DNA from: Caballeronia sp. dw_276
GTDB taxonomy: Bacteria; Pseudomonadota; Gammaproteobacteria; Burkholderiales; Burkholderiaceae
Reading direction: 5' to 3'
NCBI RefSeq assembly: GCF_018449635.1
Contig: NZ_JAAVUV010000014.1
Location: forward strand, 149,465-213,464
Length of the DNA stretch: 64,000 nucleotides
Part shown: piece by piece, positions 1-8,625 of the stretch
How positions within the stretch are numbered: position 1 is the stretch's first letter
Layout: every line of letters starts with the position of its first letter
Translations under genes and position numbers: made by a program
Notes under the pieces: model-generated
What the model was told of the DNA's origin: nothing
Databases searched by the model: none
What the model saw: only the letters and a program-made list of their open reading frames with translations

Positions 1-578
1 GCGCCAAACTCCGGCACGTAAGCCTGCGGGCTGGACCAATCAAGATCACCACCGTTCTTGCCGGATCCCGGGTCCTTCGAATACTGCTTCGCCAGATCTT
101 CAAAGCTTGCGCCAGCCTTGATCTTCGCGATCAGGTCCTTGGCCTGCGCTTCATCCTCGACCAGGATGTGATGCAAGTGATATTCCTTGCCGCCGCCAGC
201 TTGCTTGACCATCTCGTCGTAACGCGCCTTGATCTCGGCATCGGTCGGCGCATTCGCCTTCACGTAGTCCTCGATCAACGCCCGCAACACCACCGTCTGC
301 TGGGCCACTGCGATCTGCGCCTTCACGTCAGGACGCGTGGCGATACCGCGTCGCGCCGCTTCCTGCATCAGGATCTCGCGATTGACCAGTTCCTGGCGCA
401 CGGCGGCCTGCAATTGCGGCGTGTCCTGCTGGCCTTGCTGAACGAGTTGCGCGACGAGGGCGTCGACGCGGGACTTCGGAATCGGCGTGCCGTTGACCAC
501 GGCAATGTTCTGAGCGAAAGCAGGTGCTGCCGCGAACGCGGCCAGCAATACCCAAATACGGGGGTTTTTTAGAATCAT
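1..578 (-). CDS. PpiC/parvulin-type peptidyl-prolyl isomerase, C-terminus cut by the window
   Basis: Periplasmic foldase of the PrsA/SurA type. The start at 578 gives MILKNPRIWVLLAAF followed by a signal peptide ending in APAFA, so the mature protein begins near QNIAVVNG. An N-terminal helical chaperone region (about residues 25-125, with VNREILMQEAARRG) leads into a parvulin domain from about residue 140 (YHLHHILVEDEAQAKDL, then SKDPGSGKNGGDLDW), which is the usual parvulin core. The rest of the domain lies beyond base 1. It lies 86 bases from bolA on the same strand and may be co-transcribed with yciB-bolA. Family assignment is firm; which periplasmic clients it folds cannot be told. Confidence 0.9.
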   Translation of the reverse strand, partial: MILKNPRIWVLLAAFAAAPAFAQNIAVVNGTPIPKSRVDALVAQLVQQGQQDTPQLQAAVRQELVNREILMQEAARRGIATRPDVKAQIAVAQQTVVLRALIEDYVKANAPTDAEIKARYDEMVKQAGGGKEYHLHHILVEDEAQAKDLIAKIKAGASFEDLAKQYSKDPGSGKNGGDLDWSSPQAYVPEFG

Positions 579-664
579 CGAGGGTTCCTGATCAGGACGA
601 GGGCTGGAGTTTCTGGAATGAATTGACGGTGTCTCGAAACGTGAGTCCGTAGTAGCGCGCAGGC

Positions 665-988
665 TTACTCGAACTGGTCTGCAAATTCTTCAGGCGTATA
701 AGCCTTGATGGCAAGGGCATGAATGCCTCGCCGCATCTCGTCGGCCAGCGCATCATACACCAGCCGATGCCGCGCCACGCGTGGCTTCCCGGCGAATCCG
801 GCGGCCACGATAGTCACCGTATAGTGACTTCCCGCCGATGCCCCGGCGTGCCCGGCGTGCGCCGCGCTGTCGTCATCGATATGAACGGATTGTGCATTGA
901 ACGCCGCGTTCAGCCGCGCTTCGAGATGCGCAATCTTGCCTTCGGCGGACGCGTTGACGAAGTTATCGGTGGAACCCGGATCGCTCAT
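665..988 (-). CDS. bolA: BolA family protein
   Basis: Small BolA-like protein of 107 residues. Members of this family bind monothiol glutaredoxins and Fe-S clusters and influence cell shape and stress responses. The BolA fold is visible in the pattern SHYTVTIVAAGF, then RVARHRLVYDAL and GIHALAIKAYTPEEF near the C-terminus, including the conserved H-R-x-V-Y block. The start at 988 (MSDPGS) overlaps the yciB stop by four bases (ATGA), so the two genes are translationally coupled. A His/Ala-rich insert (HAGHAGASAGSH) sits in the middle. A longer open frame runs upstream through yciB in another phase and is not real. Confidence 0.88.
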   Translation of the reverse strand: MSDPGSTDNFVNASAEGKIAHLEARLNAAFNAQSVHIDDDSAAHAGHAGASAGSHYTVTIVAAGFAGKPRVARHRLVYDALADEMRRGIHALAIKAYTPEEFADQFE

Positions 989-1524
989 TTGCCTTCGTCC
1001 TCTTTCATGTACTTCGCGAGCCACAAACTCTGCGCGACGATAAACACCAGCAAGCATCCGGTCGCGCCGAACAACTTGAAGTTGACCCATTGATCGGTGG
1101 TGTAGTTGTAGGCCACGAACAAATTCACTACGCCTAGGATCGCGAAAAACACGGCCCACGCGAGGTTCAGCTGACCCCAAACGCGATGAGGCAACACGAT
1201 CTGCTTGCCCATCATCGCTTCGATGAGATTCTTGTTGAAGATGCCCTGCGACACGATCAGCGCTCCTGCGAAGAGCCAGTAGAGCGCGGTGGGTTTCCAC
1301 TTGATGAACGTATCGTTGTGCAGCACGAGCGTTGCGCCGCCAAATACAACCACCACGCCCAGGCTCACCCACAACATGGGATCGACCTTGCGATGCCGGA
1401 ACGCAACCCACGCAATCTGCACGAGCGTGGCGACAATCGCGACCGCGGTGGCGGTGTAGATGCCCCAGATCTTGAATGCGACGAAGAAGAGGAGGATCGG
1501 AAACAGATCGAACAGAAATTTCAT
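985..1524 (-). CDS. yciB: YciB/IspZ inner membrane septation protein
   Basis: Multi-pass inner membrane protein of 179 residues, the size normal for YciB (septation protein A), which in enterobacteria interacts with division and elongation proteins. The N-terminus MKFLFDLFPILLFFVAF is the family hallmark. About five to six hydrophobic segments follow, with conserved KWKPTALYWLFA, MGKQIVLPHRVWGQLNLAW and the C-terminal KYMKEDEGK. The methionine at 1524 is preferred to an in-frame codon 13 residues earlier because it starts exactly with the family hallmark. It overlaps bolA by four bases and is read first in the pair. Confidence 0.93.
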   Translation of the reverse strand: MKFLFDLFPILLFFVAFKIWGIYTATAVAIVATLVQIAWVAFRHRKVDPMLWVSLGVVVVFGGATLVLHNDTFIKWKPTALYWLFAGALIVSQGIFNKNLIEAMMGKQIVLPHRVWGQLNLAWAVFFAILGVVNLFVAYNYTTDQWVNFKLFGATGCLLVFIVAQSLWLAKYMKEDEGK

Positions 1525-1689
1525 GTCGTTGGGACGGGGAGGGGCATCGATGTGAAAGCGCACGTGCGCCGGACGTGACCGGGATCGAATCGTGTTCGGA
1601 GCCGGCCCGGGAAGACGCGCGCGGTTTAGGTGACCGTTAGTAAGTGACCGCTAAATAACCGCTGATCTGACCGTAAGGCGAGGGCACAG

Positions 1690-1717
1690 AAAAAAGCGGC
1701 TTACCGGAGTAAGCCGC
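1690..1717 (-). terminator. Rho-independent terminator of msrB
   Basis: The hairpin GCGGCTTAC-CGGA-GTAAGCCGC is followed, when read on the minus strand, by a run of U. It begins a few bases past the msrB stop at 1725. Confidence 0.85.
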
Positions 1718-1724
1718 GTTGTAC

Positions 1725-2147
1725 TTACTTGGGTTCGAATTGTAGCGCAGCCGAGTTGATGCAGTAGCGCAGGCCGGTTGGCGCAGGACCATCCTCGAAA
1801 ACGTGGCCCAGATGCGCGCCGCAATTGTTGCACTGGACTTCGATGCGCAACATGCCGTGCGTGCGGTCCGTTTTTTCCTTGACGACTTCGCCGTTGATCG
1901 GCTTGAAGTAGCTCGGCCAGCCGCAACCGGCATCGAATTTCGTGTCCGATTCGAACAGCGGTGTGCCGCAGCACACGCAGTCATAAATGCCGCGTTCCGT
2001 GTGATCCCAGTATTCGCCCGTAAACGGCCGCTCAGTGGCGGCGTGGCGCGTGACCTGATATTGGATATCGGTCAGTTCCTTTTTGTACGTGGCGTCGTCT
2101 TTTTGCAGCGGAGCAGCGGGTTCCTTCGTGAGGTCGTCTCGGTTCAT
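1725..2147 (-). CDS. msrB: Peptide methionine-(R)-S-oxide reductase MsrB
   Basis: Reduces the R epimer of methionine sulfoxide in oxidised proteins. The protein has 140 residues and no signal peptide, so it is cytoplasmic. Two zinc CxxC pairs are visible (CVCCGTPLF and CNNCGAHLGHVF). The catalytic block GLRYCINSAALQF carries the active-site cysteine near the C-terminus, and CGWPSYFKP is also conserved. It lies 60 bases downstream of selO on the same strand, so two protein redox/modification enzymes may share a transcript that ends at the hairpin at 1690-1717. Confidence 0.96.
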   Translation of the reverse strand: MNRDDLTKEPAAPLQKDDATYKKELTDIQYQVTRHAATERPFTGEYWDHTERGIYDCVCCGTPLFESDTKFDAGCGWPSYFKPINGEVVKEKTDRTHGMLRIEVQCNNCGAHLGHVFEDGPAPTGLRYCINSAALQFEPK

Positions 2148-2207
2148 CGTTTATCTCCAGAGCGGTAGAGCGGCTTTGATATCCGGCTCAAGTATTTGGG
2201 GGCGGTT

Positions 2208-3794
2208 TCAGGAAGAACAACTGACTTCCAGATCGCTCGCCCAGTCAGGCGGCAGGCCGGCATAGGCTTCGAATTCGGGTTGTTCACTGAAGGGATGGCG
2301 CAGCACGCGTGCCAGCCGTTCGACTTCCGAAAAATCCTTTTCTTTCGCGAGGCGGATGGCGTTTTCGGCCAGATGATTGCGCAGGACGAATTTTGGATTC
2401 ACGGCGTTCATAGCCGCAGCGCGATCTTCGTCCGTGCGTGTTTCCTCCGACAAACGCTGGCGGTAGTCGTTCGCCCAGACATCGAAAGCGGCGCGGTCGA
2501 GGAACAGATCGCGTGCGGGTGCGTCGCCGGATGCATCCGCTTTGCGCAGTTTTGCAAGGTTGCGGAACGTCAGCGTGAAATCCGCGCGATTCGCGTTCAT
2601 CACTTCGAAGAGGCGGTTGGCGAGTTCATCGTCGCCATCGCGGATCTCGGCTAGGCCGAGTTTTGCGCGCATACGCTGTTCGAGCGCTGGCGCAAACCGG
2701 TCGCGAAAGCCTTCGAGAACGCGCTGCGCGTCTTCGATGATCTTGTCGTTGCGAACGGTTTCGTCGTATTGCGGACCGAGCAGCGGCACCAGCGCCTGCG
2801 CCAGACAAAACAGGTTCCAATAACCGATCTGCGGCTGCATCTTGTACGCGTACCGGCCTTGCGAATCCGAGTGATTGCAAATATGGTTTGCGTTGAATCC
2901 ATCGATAAACCCAAACGGACCGTAGTCGATGGTCAGCCCCAGGATCGACATGTTGTCGGTATTCATCACGCCGTGGCAGAAACCGACGGCTTGCCAGTCC
3001 GCCATGAGGTCGGCGGTGCGCAAGGTGACTTCGCCGAGAAGCGCGAGGTACGGGTCTTCGGCTTCGCGGCTTTGCGGATAAAACCGGTCGATCACGTGAT
3101 CGGCGAGCTTGCGCAATTCGTCCACGCGATCGTTCGTGTAGAAATGCTCGAAGTGGCCAAAGCGCACGAAACTTGGCGCCACGCGCGTCACGACGGCCGC
3201 CGTTTCCATGGTCTCGCGGCGTATCGGCTGGTCCGAGCCCGTCACGCACAACGCGCGCGTGGTCGGAATCCCAAGATGGTGCATGGCCTCCGAGCACAAA
3301 TATTCGCGTATGGATGAACGCAGTACCGCGCGGCCATCGCCCATGCGCGAATAGGGCGTGCGTCCCGCGCCTTTAAGCTGCAGTTCGAGCCGTTTGCCGT
3401 CGTGTTCGATCTCGCCGAGGCCCATCGCGCGGCCGTCGCCCAGCTGGCCGGCCCAGACGCCGAACTGGTGCCCTGAATAAACCGATGCATACGGCAATTC
3501 ATCCGCCGGAAGATCGCGCGAGGTATTCCCCGTGAAATATTCGATAAACGCCGGATCCTGGGCGTTTGCCGCATCGAAGCCGAGTTGGGCTGCGGTATCG
3601 GCGGAAATGCCGACCAGATATGGTGCGGGCAAAGGCGAGGCGGGCAGGCGGGTGAGGAACGCGGAACCGATCGCCACAAACGAGTCGCGCCGGTCAGTCT
3701 CGATGGATTCAATCAGTTCGTTCACAGCGGCGGAGCCAGCCAGTTCGGCTTCTGCAGCGGCACCGACAGCCGTACCGCTTGGGGAAAACGACAT
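2208..3794 (-). CDS. selO: Protein adenylyltransferase SelO (YdiU family)
   Basis: Pseudokinase-fold enzyme that transfers AMP from ATP to hydroxyl side chains of proteins and is linked to redox stress. The 528-residue length fits the family. Visible landmarks are PYASVYSGHQFGVWAGQLGDG, the nucleotide-contacting LELQLKGAGRTPYSRMGDGR and the metal/catalytic segment NTDNMSILGLTIDYGPFGFID. The protein ends in VSCSS, where the cysteine occupies the place of selenocysteine in animal SelO. The start at 3794 is chosen because GAGG lies eight bases upstream; the GTG nine bases earlier has no Shine-Dalgarno sequence. It is followed by msrB, a sensible partner in oxidative stress. Confidence 0.94.
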   Translation of the reverse strand: MSFSPSGTAVGAAAEAELAGSAAVNELIESIETDRRDSFVAIGSAFLTRLPASPLPAPYLVGISADTAAQLGFDAANAQDPAFIEYFTGNTSRDLPADELPYASVYSGHQFGVWAGQLGDGRAMGLGEIEHDGKRLELQLKGAGRTPYSRMGDGRAVLRSSIREYLCSEAMHHLGIPTTRALCVTGSDQPIRRETMETAAVVTRVAPSFVRFGHFEHFYTNDRVDELRKLADHVIDRFYPQSREAEDPYLALLGEVTLRTADLMADWQAVGFCHGVMNTDNMSILGLTIDYGPFGFIDGFNANHICNHSDSQGRYAYKMQPQIGYWNLFCLAQALVPLLGPQYDETVRNDKIIEDAQRVLEGFRDRFAPALEQRMRAKLGLAEIRDGDDELANRLFEVMNANRADFTLTFRNLAKLRKADASGDAPARDLFLDRAAFDVWANDYRQRLSEETRTDEDRAAAMNAVNPKFVLRNHLAENAIRLAKEKDFSEVERLARVLRHPFSEQPEFEAYAGLPPDWASDLEVSCSS

Positions 3795-3975
3795 ATTGAG
3801 CACCTCATGGTTAACCGATATTGTAAATCCGCGCCCGCGCCGCTGCAGGAGCGCGCTCTTAGCCTTATGCGCATTGGCTTTGAGACAGAAATCAGATATT
3901 GCTGATTTAAGAAAGACTCAGCAAGAAAGACCCAGCATCAAACCCCGTGCATCCGGACTTGTGAGGAACTAGCCC

Positions 3976-5634
3976 ATGACGTCGCCGCTTTTCGGCCAGA
4001 TGATGGATGTACCGCTGCTCGCTTCATCGCTGATTTCACACGCTTCGCGCCATTTCGGCGATACCGAGATCGTTTCCCGCCGCATTGAAGGCGACATTCA
4101 TCGATACACCTGGCGAGATTGCGAAAAGCGCGCAAAGCAGCTTGCGCAGGCGCTGATCGGGCTGAATGTGCAGCCGGGCGAACGCATTGGCACGCTGGCC
4201 TGGAACGGGTATCGGCATCTGGAGTGCTATTACGGCGTGACCGGCATGGGCGCTGTCTGCCACACGATCAACCCGCGGCTGTTTCCGGATCAGATCGCGT
4301 TCATCATCAATCATGCCGACGACGAATACGTCGCCTTCGACATGACCTTCACTGCGCTCGTGGACATCATCGCGCCGCAATGCCCGAACGTGAAAGGCTG
4401 GATCGCCCTCGGCGATGAAGCTTGCATCAGCACCCATCTCGCCGATATGGCCACGCCCGTCACGAGCTACGAAACGATGCTCGCGAAACACGATGGCGAT
4501 TACGAATGGCCCGTACTCGATGAACGCTCGGCATCGTTTCTTTGCTACACATCGGGCACGACGGGCAATCCGAAGGGCGCGCTCTACACGCATCGCTCGA
4601 CTGTGCTGCACGCGTTCGGCGCGGCGCTTCCGGACGCCATGGCCTGTTCCTCGCGCGACGCAATCTTGCCCGTCGTACCCATGTTCCACGTCAACGCTTG
4701 GGGCATTCCGCACGCGGCGCCGCTGGTTGGCGCAAAGCTCGTACTGCCCGGCAATTGTCTCGATGGCAAGTCGCTCTACGAGTTGATGGAAGCCGAAGGC
4801 GTGACGTATTCAGCCGGCGTGCCGACCGTCTGGTTCGGTTTGCTGAATTACGTGAAACAGGCGGGCGTGCGCTTCAATACGTTGCAGCGCACGGTCATTG
4901 GCGGCTCGGCGTGCCCGCCCGCAATGCTGCGTACCTTCGAAGACGATTATGGCGTCGAGGTCATCCACGCCTGGGGCATGACAGAAATGTCGCCGCTTGG
5001 CACGCTCGCCAAGCTCAACTGGAAACAGCGCCAGCGTTCACCGGAAGAACAGCGGCATCTGCGCGAAAAGCAAGGCCACGTGATGTTCGGCGTGGACATG
5101 AAAGTCGTCGGCGATGACGGCGCTGAACTCCCGTGGGACGGCAAAGCGTTCGGCGACTTGTACGTGCGCGGGCCGTGGGTCATCGACCGGTATTTCCGGA
5201 AGGACGATTCGCCGCTCGTCGATGGCTGGTTTCCAACGGGCGATGTCGCGACCATCGACGCCGATGGTTTCATGCACATCACCGATCGCAGCAAGGACGT
5301 GATCAAGTCGGGTGGCGAGTGGATCAGTTCGATCGACCTGGAAAACATCATGATGTCGCATCCGCAGGTCGCGGAGGCGGCGTGCATTGCGTGCTCGCAT
5401 CCAAAGTGGACGGAGCGGCCGTTGATCGTGGTCGTGCTGCGGCCGGACGCGACCGTCACGCGCGAAGAATTGCTCGCGTACTACGACGGCAAGGTGGCGA
5501 AGTGGTGGTGCCCGGATGACGTTGTTTTCGCCGATGAACTCCCCCATACGGCAACCGGCAAGCTGCAGAAGCTGAGGTTGCGCGAGTTGTATCGTGAACA
5601 TGTGCTGCCGACGGTTGGTGAAAGCGTCGATTAA
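3976..5634 (+). CDS. Acyl-CoA synthetase (AMP-forming), medium/long-chain or 3-methylthiopropionyl-CoA ligase type
   Basis: Activates a carboxylic acid to its CoA thioester through an acyl-adenylate. The 552-residue protein has the ANL phosphate loop FLCYTSGTTGNPKGALYTH near residues 190-207, the A5 block HAWGMTEMSPLG, the A7 motif WFPTGDVATIDADGF, the hinge DRSKDVIKSGGEWIS and the C-terminal catalytic lysine in TATGKLQKLRLRE near 528. GAGGAA precedes the start. The family includes long-chain acyl-CoA ligases and DmdB-like methylthiopropionyl-CoA ligases, and the substrate cannot be chosen from sequence. The beta-oxidation enzymes just downstream argue for a fatty acid. Confidence 0.92.
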   Translation: MTSPLFGQMMDVPLLASSLISHASRHFGDTEIVSRRIEGDIHRYTWRDCEKRAKQLAQALIGLNVQPGERIGTLAWNGYRHLECYYGVTGMGAVCHTINPRLFPDQIAFIINHADDEYVAFDMTFTALVDIIAPQCPNVKGWIALGDEACISTHLADMATPVTSYETMLAKHDGDYEWPVLDERSASFLCYTSGTTGNPKGALYTHRSTVLHAFGAALPDAMACSSRDAILPVVPMFHVNAWGIPHAAPLVGAKLVLPGNCLDGKSLYELMEAEGVTYSAGVPTVWFGLLNYVKQAGVRFNTLQRTVIGGSACPPAMLRTFEDDYGVEVIHAWGMTEMSPLGTLAKLNWKQRQRSPEEQRHLREKQGHVMFGVDMKVVGDDGAELPWDGKAFGDLYVRGPWVIDRYFRKDDSPLVDGWFPTGDVATIDADGFMHITDRSKDVIKSGGEWISSIDLENIMMSHPQVAEAACIACSHPKWTERPLIVVVLRPDATVTREELLAYYDGKVAKWWCPDDVVFADELPHTATGKLQKLRLRELYREHVLPTVGESVD

Positions 5635-5647
5635 GTTTTGATTTATC

Positions 5648-5672
5648 GGGCTGCCGTCGTGCAGCCCTTTTT
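5648..5672 (+). terminator. Rho-independent terminator after the acyl-CoA ligase
   Basis: The stem GGGCTGC/GCAGCCC with loop CGTCGT is followed by TTTTT, 14 bases past the ligase stop. It separates the ligase transcript from the fadB promoter region. Confidence 0.85.
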
Positions 5673-5701
5673 CCTTCCCGCCTCCTCATCCCGCAGCAAC
5701 A

Positions 5702-5727
5702 AAATTGAACGAGCGTTCGTTTTTGTG
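5702..5727 (+). promoter_or_regulatory. Candidate TetR-type operator ahead of fadB
   Basis: GAACGAGCGTTCGTTTTTGTG holds the dyad ACGA-GCGT-TCGT about 130-150 bases upstream of the fused hydratase/dehydrogenase gene. TetR-family regulators of fatty acid and branched-chain amino acid genes in Burkholderiales often bind ACG/CGT dyads of this kind. Naming a particular regulator is inference, and none is encoded next to the site. Confidence 0.4.
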
Positions 5728-5853
5728 TATTCTTGCCGGATCGCTCGAATCAAAGCGTCTCGTTTAACGCATCACAATCACAGCAACGCATGAATCAGCG
5801 CCTTCCGGCTTTTTGCCGGAAGATAGATGGCGCACCGAATGGAGGAAGACGAA

Positions 5854-7938
5854 ATGGCAGTGGATTACACGACCCGCGACGGCATTGCCGTCATCACGCT
5901 GAATAACCCGCCGGTAAATGGTCTCGGGTTTTCCACGCGGCTTGGCATCGTTGAAGGCATCGAGAAAGCGCAGGCCGATGCGTCGGTCAAGGCGATCGTT
6001 CTGACGGGCGCCGGCAAGGCGTTTTCCGGCGGCGCCGATATCACCGAATTCAATACGCCGAAAGCGACTCAAGAACCCACGCTGCATACGGTCATCAAGG
6101 TCGTGGAAGGCAGCGCCAAGCCTGTTGTCGCAGCAATCCACAGCGTCGCGATGGGTGGCGGCCTCGAGCTTGCGCTTGGCGCGCATTATCGGATTGCGTC
6201 GGCGGGGGCGCAGATCGCGCTGCCCGAAGTCAAGCTCGGCCTTCTGCCGGGCGCGGGCGGCACGCAGCGTTTGCCGCGCGCGGTTGGTCTGGAAACGGCG
6301 TTGAACATGATCGTGTCGGGCGCGCCGGTGATGTCGGAGAAACTGGCTGCGTCTGGCTTGTTTGACGAGATGGCCGAAGGCGATCTGCTGGACGACGCGA
6401 TCAAGTTCGCACAGAAAGTTGGCGCGCGGAGCGGACCGCATCCGAAGGTGCGTGAGCGCAAGATCGAGCATCCGAACGCGGAAGGTTTCATTCAGTTCGC
6501 GCGCAACATGGTCACGCCGATGGCAAAGAATTTCCCGGCGCCGCTCAAATGTATCGATGCAGTCGCGGCCGGCGTCAAGCTCGGTTTCGATAAAGGCCTG
6601 GCCGCCGAACGCGAATGTTTCGTGGCGCTCGTGCAGACGCCAGAAAGCCGCGCATTGCGTCACGCGTTCTTCGGCGAACGCGCGGCGAGCAAGATCCCTG
6701 ACGTGCCATCGAACACGCCGGTGCGCAAGATCGAACGCGTTGGCGTGATCGGCGCGGGGACGATGGGCGGCGGTATCGCGATGAATTTCATCAACGCCGG
6801 CTTGCCGGTGACGCTGCTTGAAACGAAACAGGAAGCGCTCGATCGCGGCCTCGCGACGATTCGCAAGAATTACGAAAGCGCGGTGAAGAAAGGCCGTTTG
6901 ACGGCCGAAAAGCTCGAAGAAAGGCTTGCGCTGATCACGCCGACTTTGGCATATGACGATCTGAAGGAAGCTGATCTCATAGTCGAAGCTGTGTTCGAGG
7001 AACTCGGCGTGAAGGAGCAAGTGTTCTCGAAGCTCGATCAGGTGGCGAAGAAGGGCGCGATTCTGGCATCGAATACATCCACGCTCGATGTCGACAAGAT
7101 CGCTGCATTCACGAAGCGTCCCGAAGACGTCGTCGGCATGCATTTCTTCAGCCCGGCCAACGTGATGAAGCTGCTCGAAGTGGTGCGCGGCGCGAAAACG
7201 TCGAAGGACGTGCTCGCCACCGTCATGCAGCTTGCCAAGAAAATCAAGAAGACGGCCGTGGTTTCGGGCGTCTGCGACGGGTTTATCGGCAACCGGATGA
7301 TCGAGCAGTATCTGCGTCAGGCGCTGTTCATGCTCGAAGAAGGCGCGCTGCCGGCGCAGGTTGATCGCGCCATCGAAAAATTCGGCTTTGCGATGGGACC
7401 GTTCCGCATGAGCGACCTGGCGGGCAATGACATCGGTTGGGCGATTCGCAAGCGCCGGTATCAGGAGAAGCCGGACCTGAAGTATTCGAAGATCGCGGAT
7501 CGTTTATGCGAGATCGGACGCTTCGGGCAGAAGACCGGCGCGGGCTGGTACGACTACAAGGCCGGTGACCGGACGGCGCATCCATCGAAAATCGTGGACG
7601 AGATGATCGTCGCGTATTCGAAGGAACTGGGCGTCGAGCGCCGCAAGATCTCCGATGACGAGATCGTCGAGCGCCTCGTGCTCGCGCTCGTCAACGAAGG
7701 CGCGCTGATTCTGGAAGAAGGGATTGCATCGAAGGCATCGGATATCGACATGGTCTATCTGACCGGTTACGGTTTTCCGCTGCACCGCGGCGGCCCGATG
7801 TTGTACGCGGATACGATCGGCCTCTACAACGTCGAGCGCGCGATGCGCAAATACGCGGCGCAGCCCAATGGCGATGCATGGAAGCCCGCCGCCCGCGTGA
7901 CCGAACTGGCAGCGCAAGGCAGTGGTTTCAATAACTGA
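5854..7938 (+). CDS. Fused enoyl-CoA hydratase / 3-hydroxyacyl-CoA dehydrogenase (FadB/FadJ-like)
   Basis: Bifunctional beta-oxidation enzyme of 694 residues. The crotonase domain (about 1-190) shows GKAFSGGADITEF, the catalytic glutamate regions MGGGLELALG (near 104) and LPEVKLGLLPGAGGTQRLPR (near 124). A linker leads to the NAD-binding domain at about 294 (GVIGAGTMGGGIA), with HFFSPANVMKLLEVVRG near 429 and a duplicated C-terminal dehydrogenase domain ending in YLTGYGFPLHRGGPM. The start at 5854 is set by GGAGGAAG seven bases upstream; an in-frame ATG 27 bases earlier lacks one. The order of domains resembles the peroxisomal multifunctional type. A nicotinamidase and a thiolase follow closely. 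Confidence 0.95.
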   Translation: MAVDYTTRDGIAVITLNNPPVNGLGFSTRLGIVEGIEKAQADASVKAIVLTGAGKAFSGGADITEFNTPKATQEPTLHTVIKVVEGSAKPVVAAIHSVAMGGGLELALGAHYRIASAGAQIALPEVKLGLLPGAGGTQRLPRAVGLETALNMIVSGAPVMSEKLAASGLFDEMAEGDLLDDAIKFAQKVGARSGPHPKVRERKIEHPNAEGFIQFARNMVTPMAKNFPAPLKCIDAVAAGVKLGFDKGLAAERECFVALVQTPESRALRHAFFGERAASKIPDVPSNTPVRKIERVGVIGAGTMGGGIAMNFINAGLPVTLLETKQEALDRGLATIRKNYESAVKKGRLTAEKLEERLALITPTLAYDDLKEADLIVEAVFEELGVKEQVFSKLDQVAKKGAILASNTSTLDVDKIAAFTKRPEDVVGMHFFSPANVMKLLEVVRGAKTSKDVLATVMQLAKKIKKTAVVSGVCDGFIGNRMIEQYLRQALFMLEEGALPAQVDRAIEKFGFAMGPFRMSDLAGNDIGWAIRKRRYQEKPDLKYSKIADRLCEIGRFGQKTGAGWYDYKAGDRTAHPSKIVDEMIVAYSKELGVERRKISDDEIVERLVLALVNEGALILEEGIASKASDIDMVYLTGYGFPLHRGGPMLYADTIGLYNVERAMRKYAAQPNGDAWKPAARVTELAAQGSGFNN

Positions 7939-7959
7939 GAACCGCAAAGCGAGGCATCA

Positions 7960-8586
7960 ATGAAAGGCGCAGACGAAGTCCTGCTCGTGATCGATGTACA
8001 GAACGATTTCATGCCGGGAGGCGCGCTGGCCGTGGCTCATGGCGATGAAGTCGTGCCCGTGATCAATCGGCTTGCCGGCAATTTTTCGCATGTTGTCGTG
8101 ACGCAGGACTGGCATCCGGCGAAGCACGTTTCGTTCGCCGAGCATCACGCCGGGCGCGCGCCTTTCGACATGACCACGCTTGACTACGGCGAGCAGGTTC
8201 TGTGGCCGACGCATTGCGTACAGGACACAGACGGCGCGGCGTTGCATCGCGACCTTCACGTGCCACACGCACGGCTTGTGATCCGCAAAGGGCATCACGT
8301 GGACGTGGACAGCTACTCGGCGTTCATGGAAGCCGATCGCGTCACGCCGACGGGCCTCACGGGATATCTGCGCGACATTGGCGCGAAGCGCGTGTATTGC
8401 TGCGGATTGGCAACGGATTATTGCGTCGCGTGGTCCGCGCTCGATGCTCGCAGCGCGGGGTTTGAGGCCGTTGTCATCGACGACGCCTGCCGCGCGATCG
8501 ATCTCAATGGATCGCTCGAACGCGCGTGGGCGCAGATGGCGGCGGCGAGTGTGTCGCGGATCAATTCGGCCGAACTGACGCGCTGA
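7960..8586 (+). CDS. pncA: Nicotinamidase
   Basis: Isochorismatase-fold amidohydrolase converting nicotinamide to nicotinate for NAD salvage. The 208-residue protein shows the catalytic Asp in VIDVQNDFMPGGAL, metal ligands in TQDWHPAKHVSF, the catalytic Lys in VIRKGHH and the nucleophilic Cys in CGLATDYCV, all in the usual order. It starts 21 bases after the fadB-like gene and ends 39 bases before the thiolase, so it sits inside a beta-oxidation transcript. Placement of an NAD salvage enzyme there is unusual but makes metabolic sense because the dehydrogenase uses NAD. Confidence 0.94.
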   Translation: MKGADEVLLVIDVQNDFMPGGALAVAHGDEVVPVINRLAGNFSHVVVTQDWHPAKHVSFAEHHAGRAPFDMTTLDYGEQVLWPTHCVQDTDGAALHRDLHVPHARLVIRKGHHVDVDSYSAFMEADRVTPTGLTGYLRDIGAKRVYCCGLATDYCVAWSALDARSAGFEAVVIDDACRAIDLNGSLERAWAQMAAASVSRINSAELTR

Positions 8587-8625
8587 ACACCATCAACATT
8601 ATTCGTATTCGAAGTGGAGACAGGA

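Noticed and set aside
665..1411. 248-residue frame containing BolA
   Set aside because: Its upstream part runs through yciB in the wrong phase; the BolA start at 988 with ATGA coupling explains the gene.
5764..7143. 459-residue antisense open frame opposite the fadB-like gene
   Set aside because: It mirrors the codon phase of a clearly conserved gene, is rich in Arg, His and Asp as such shadows are, and has no motif. Similar long antisense frames lie opposite 30.4-31.9, 57.0-58.6 and 21.6-22.9 kb.
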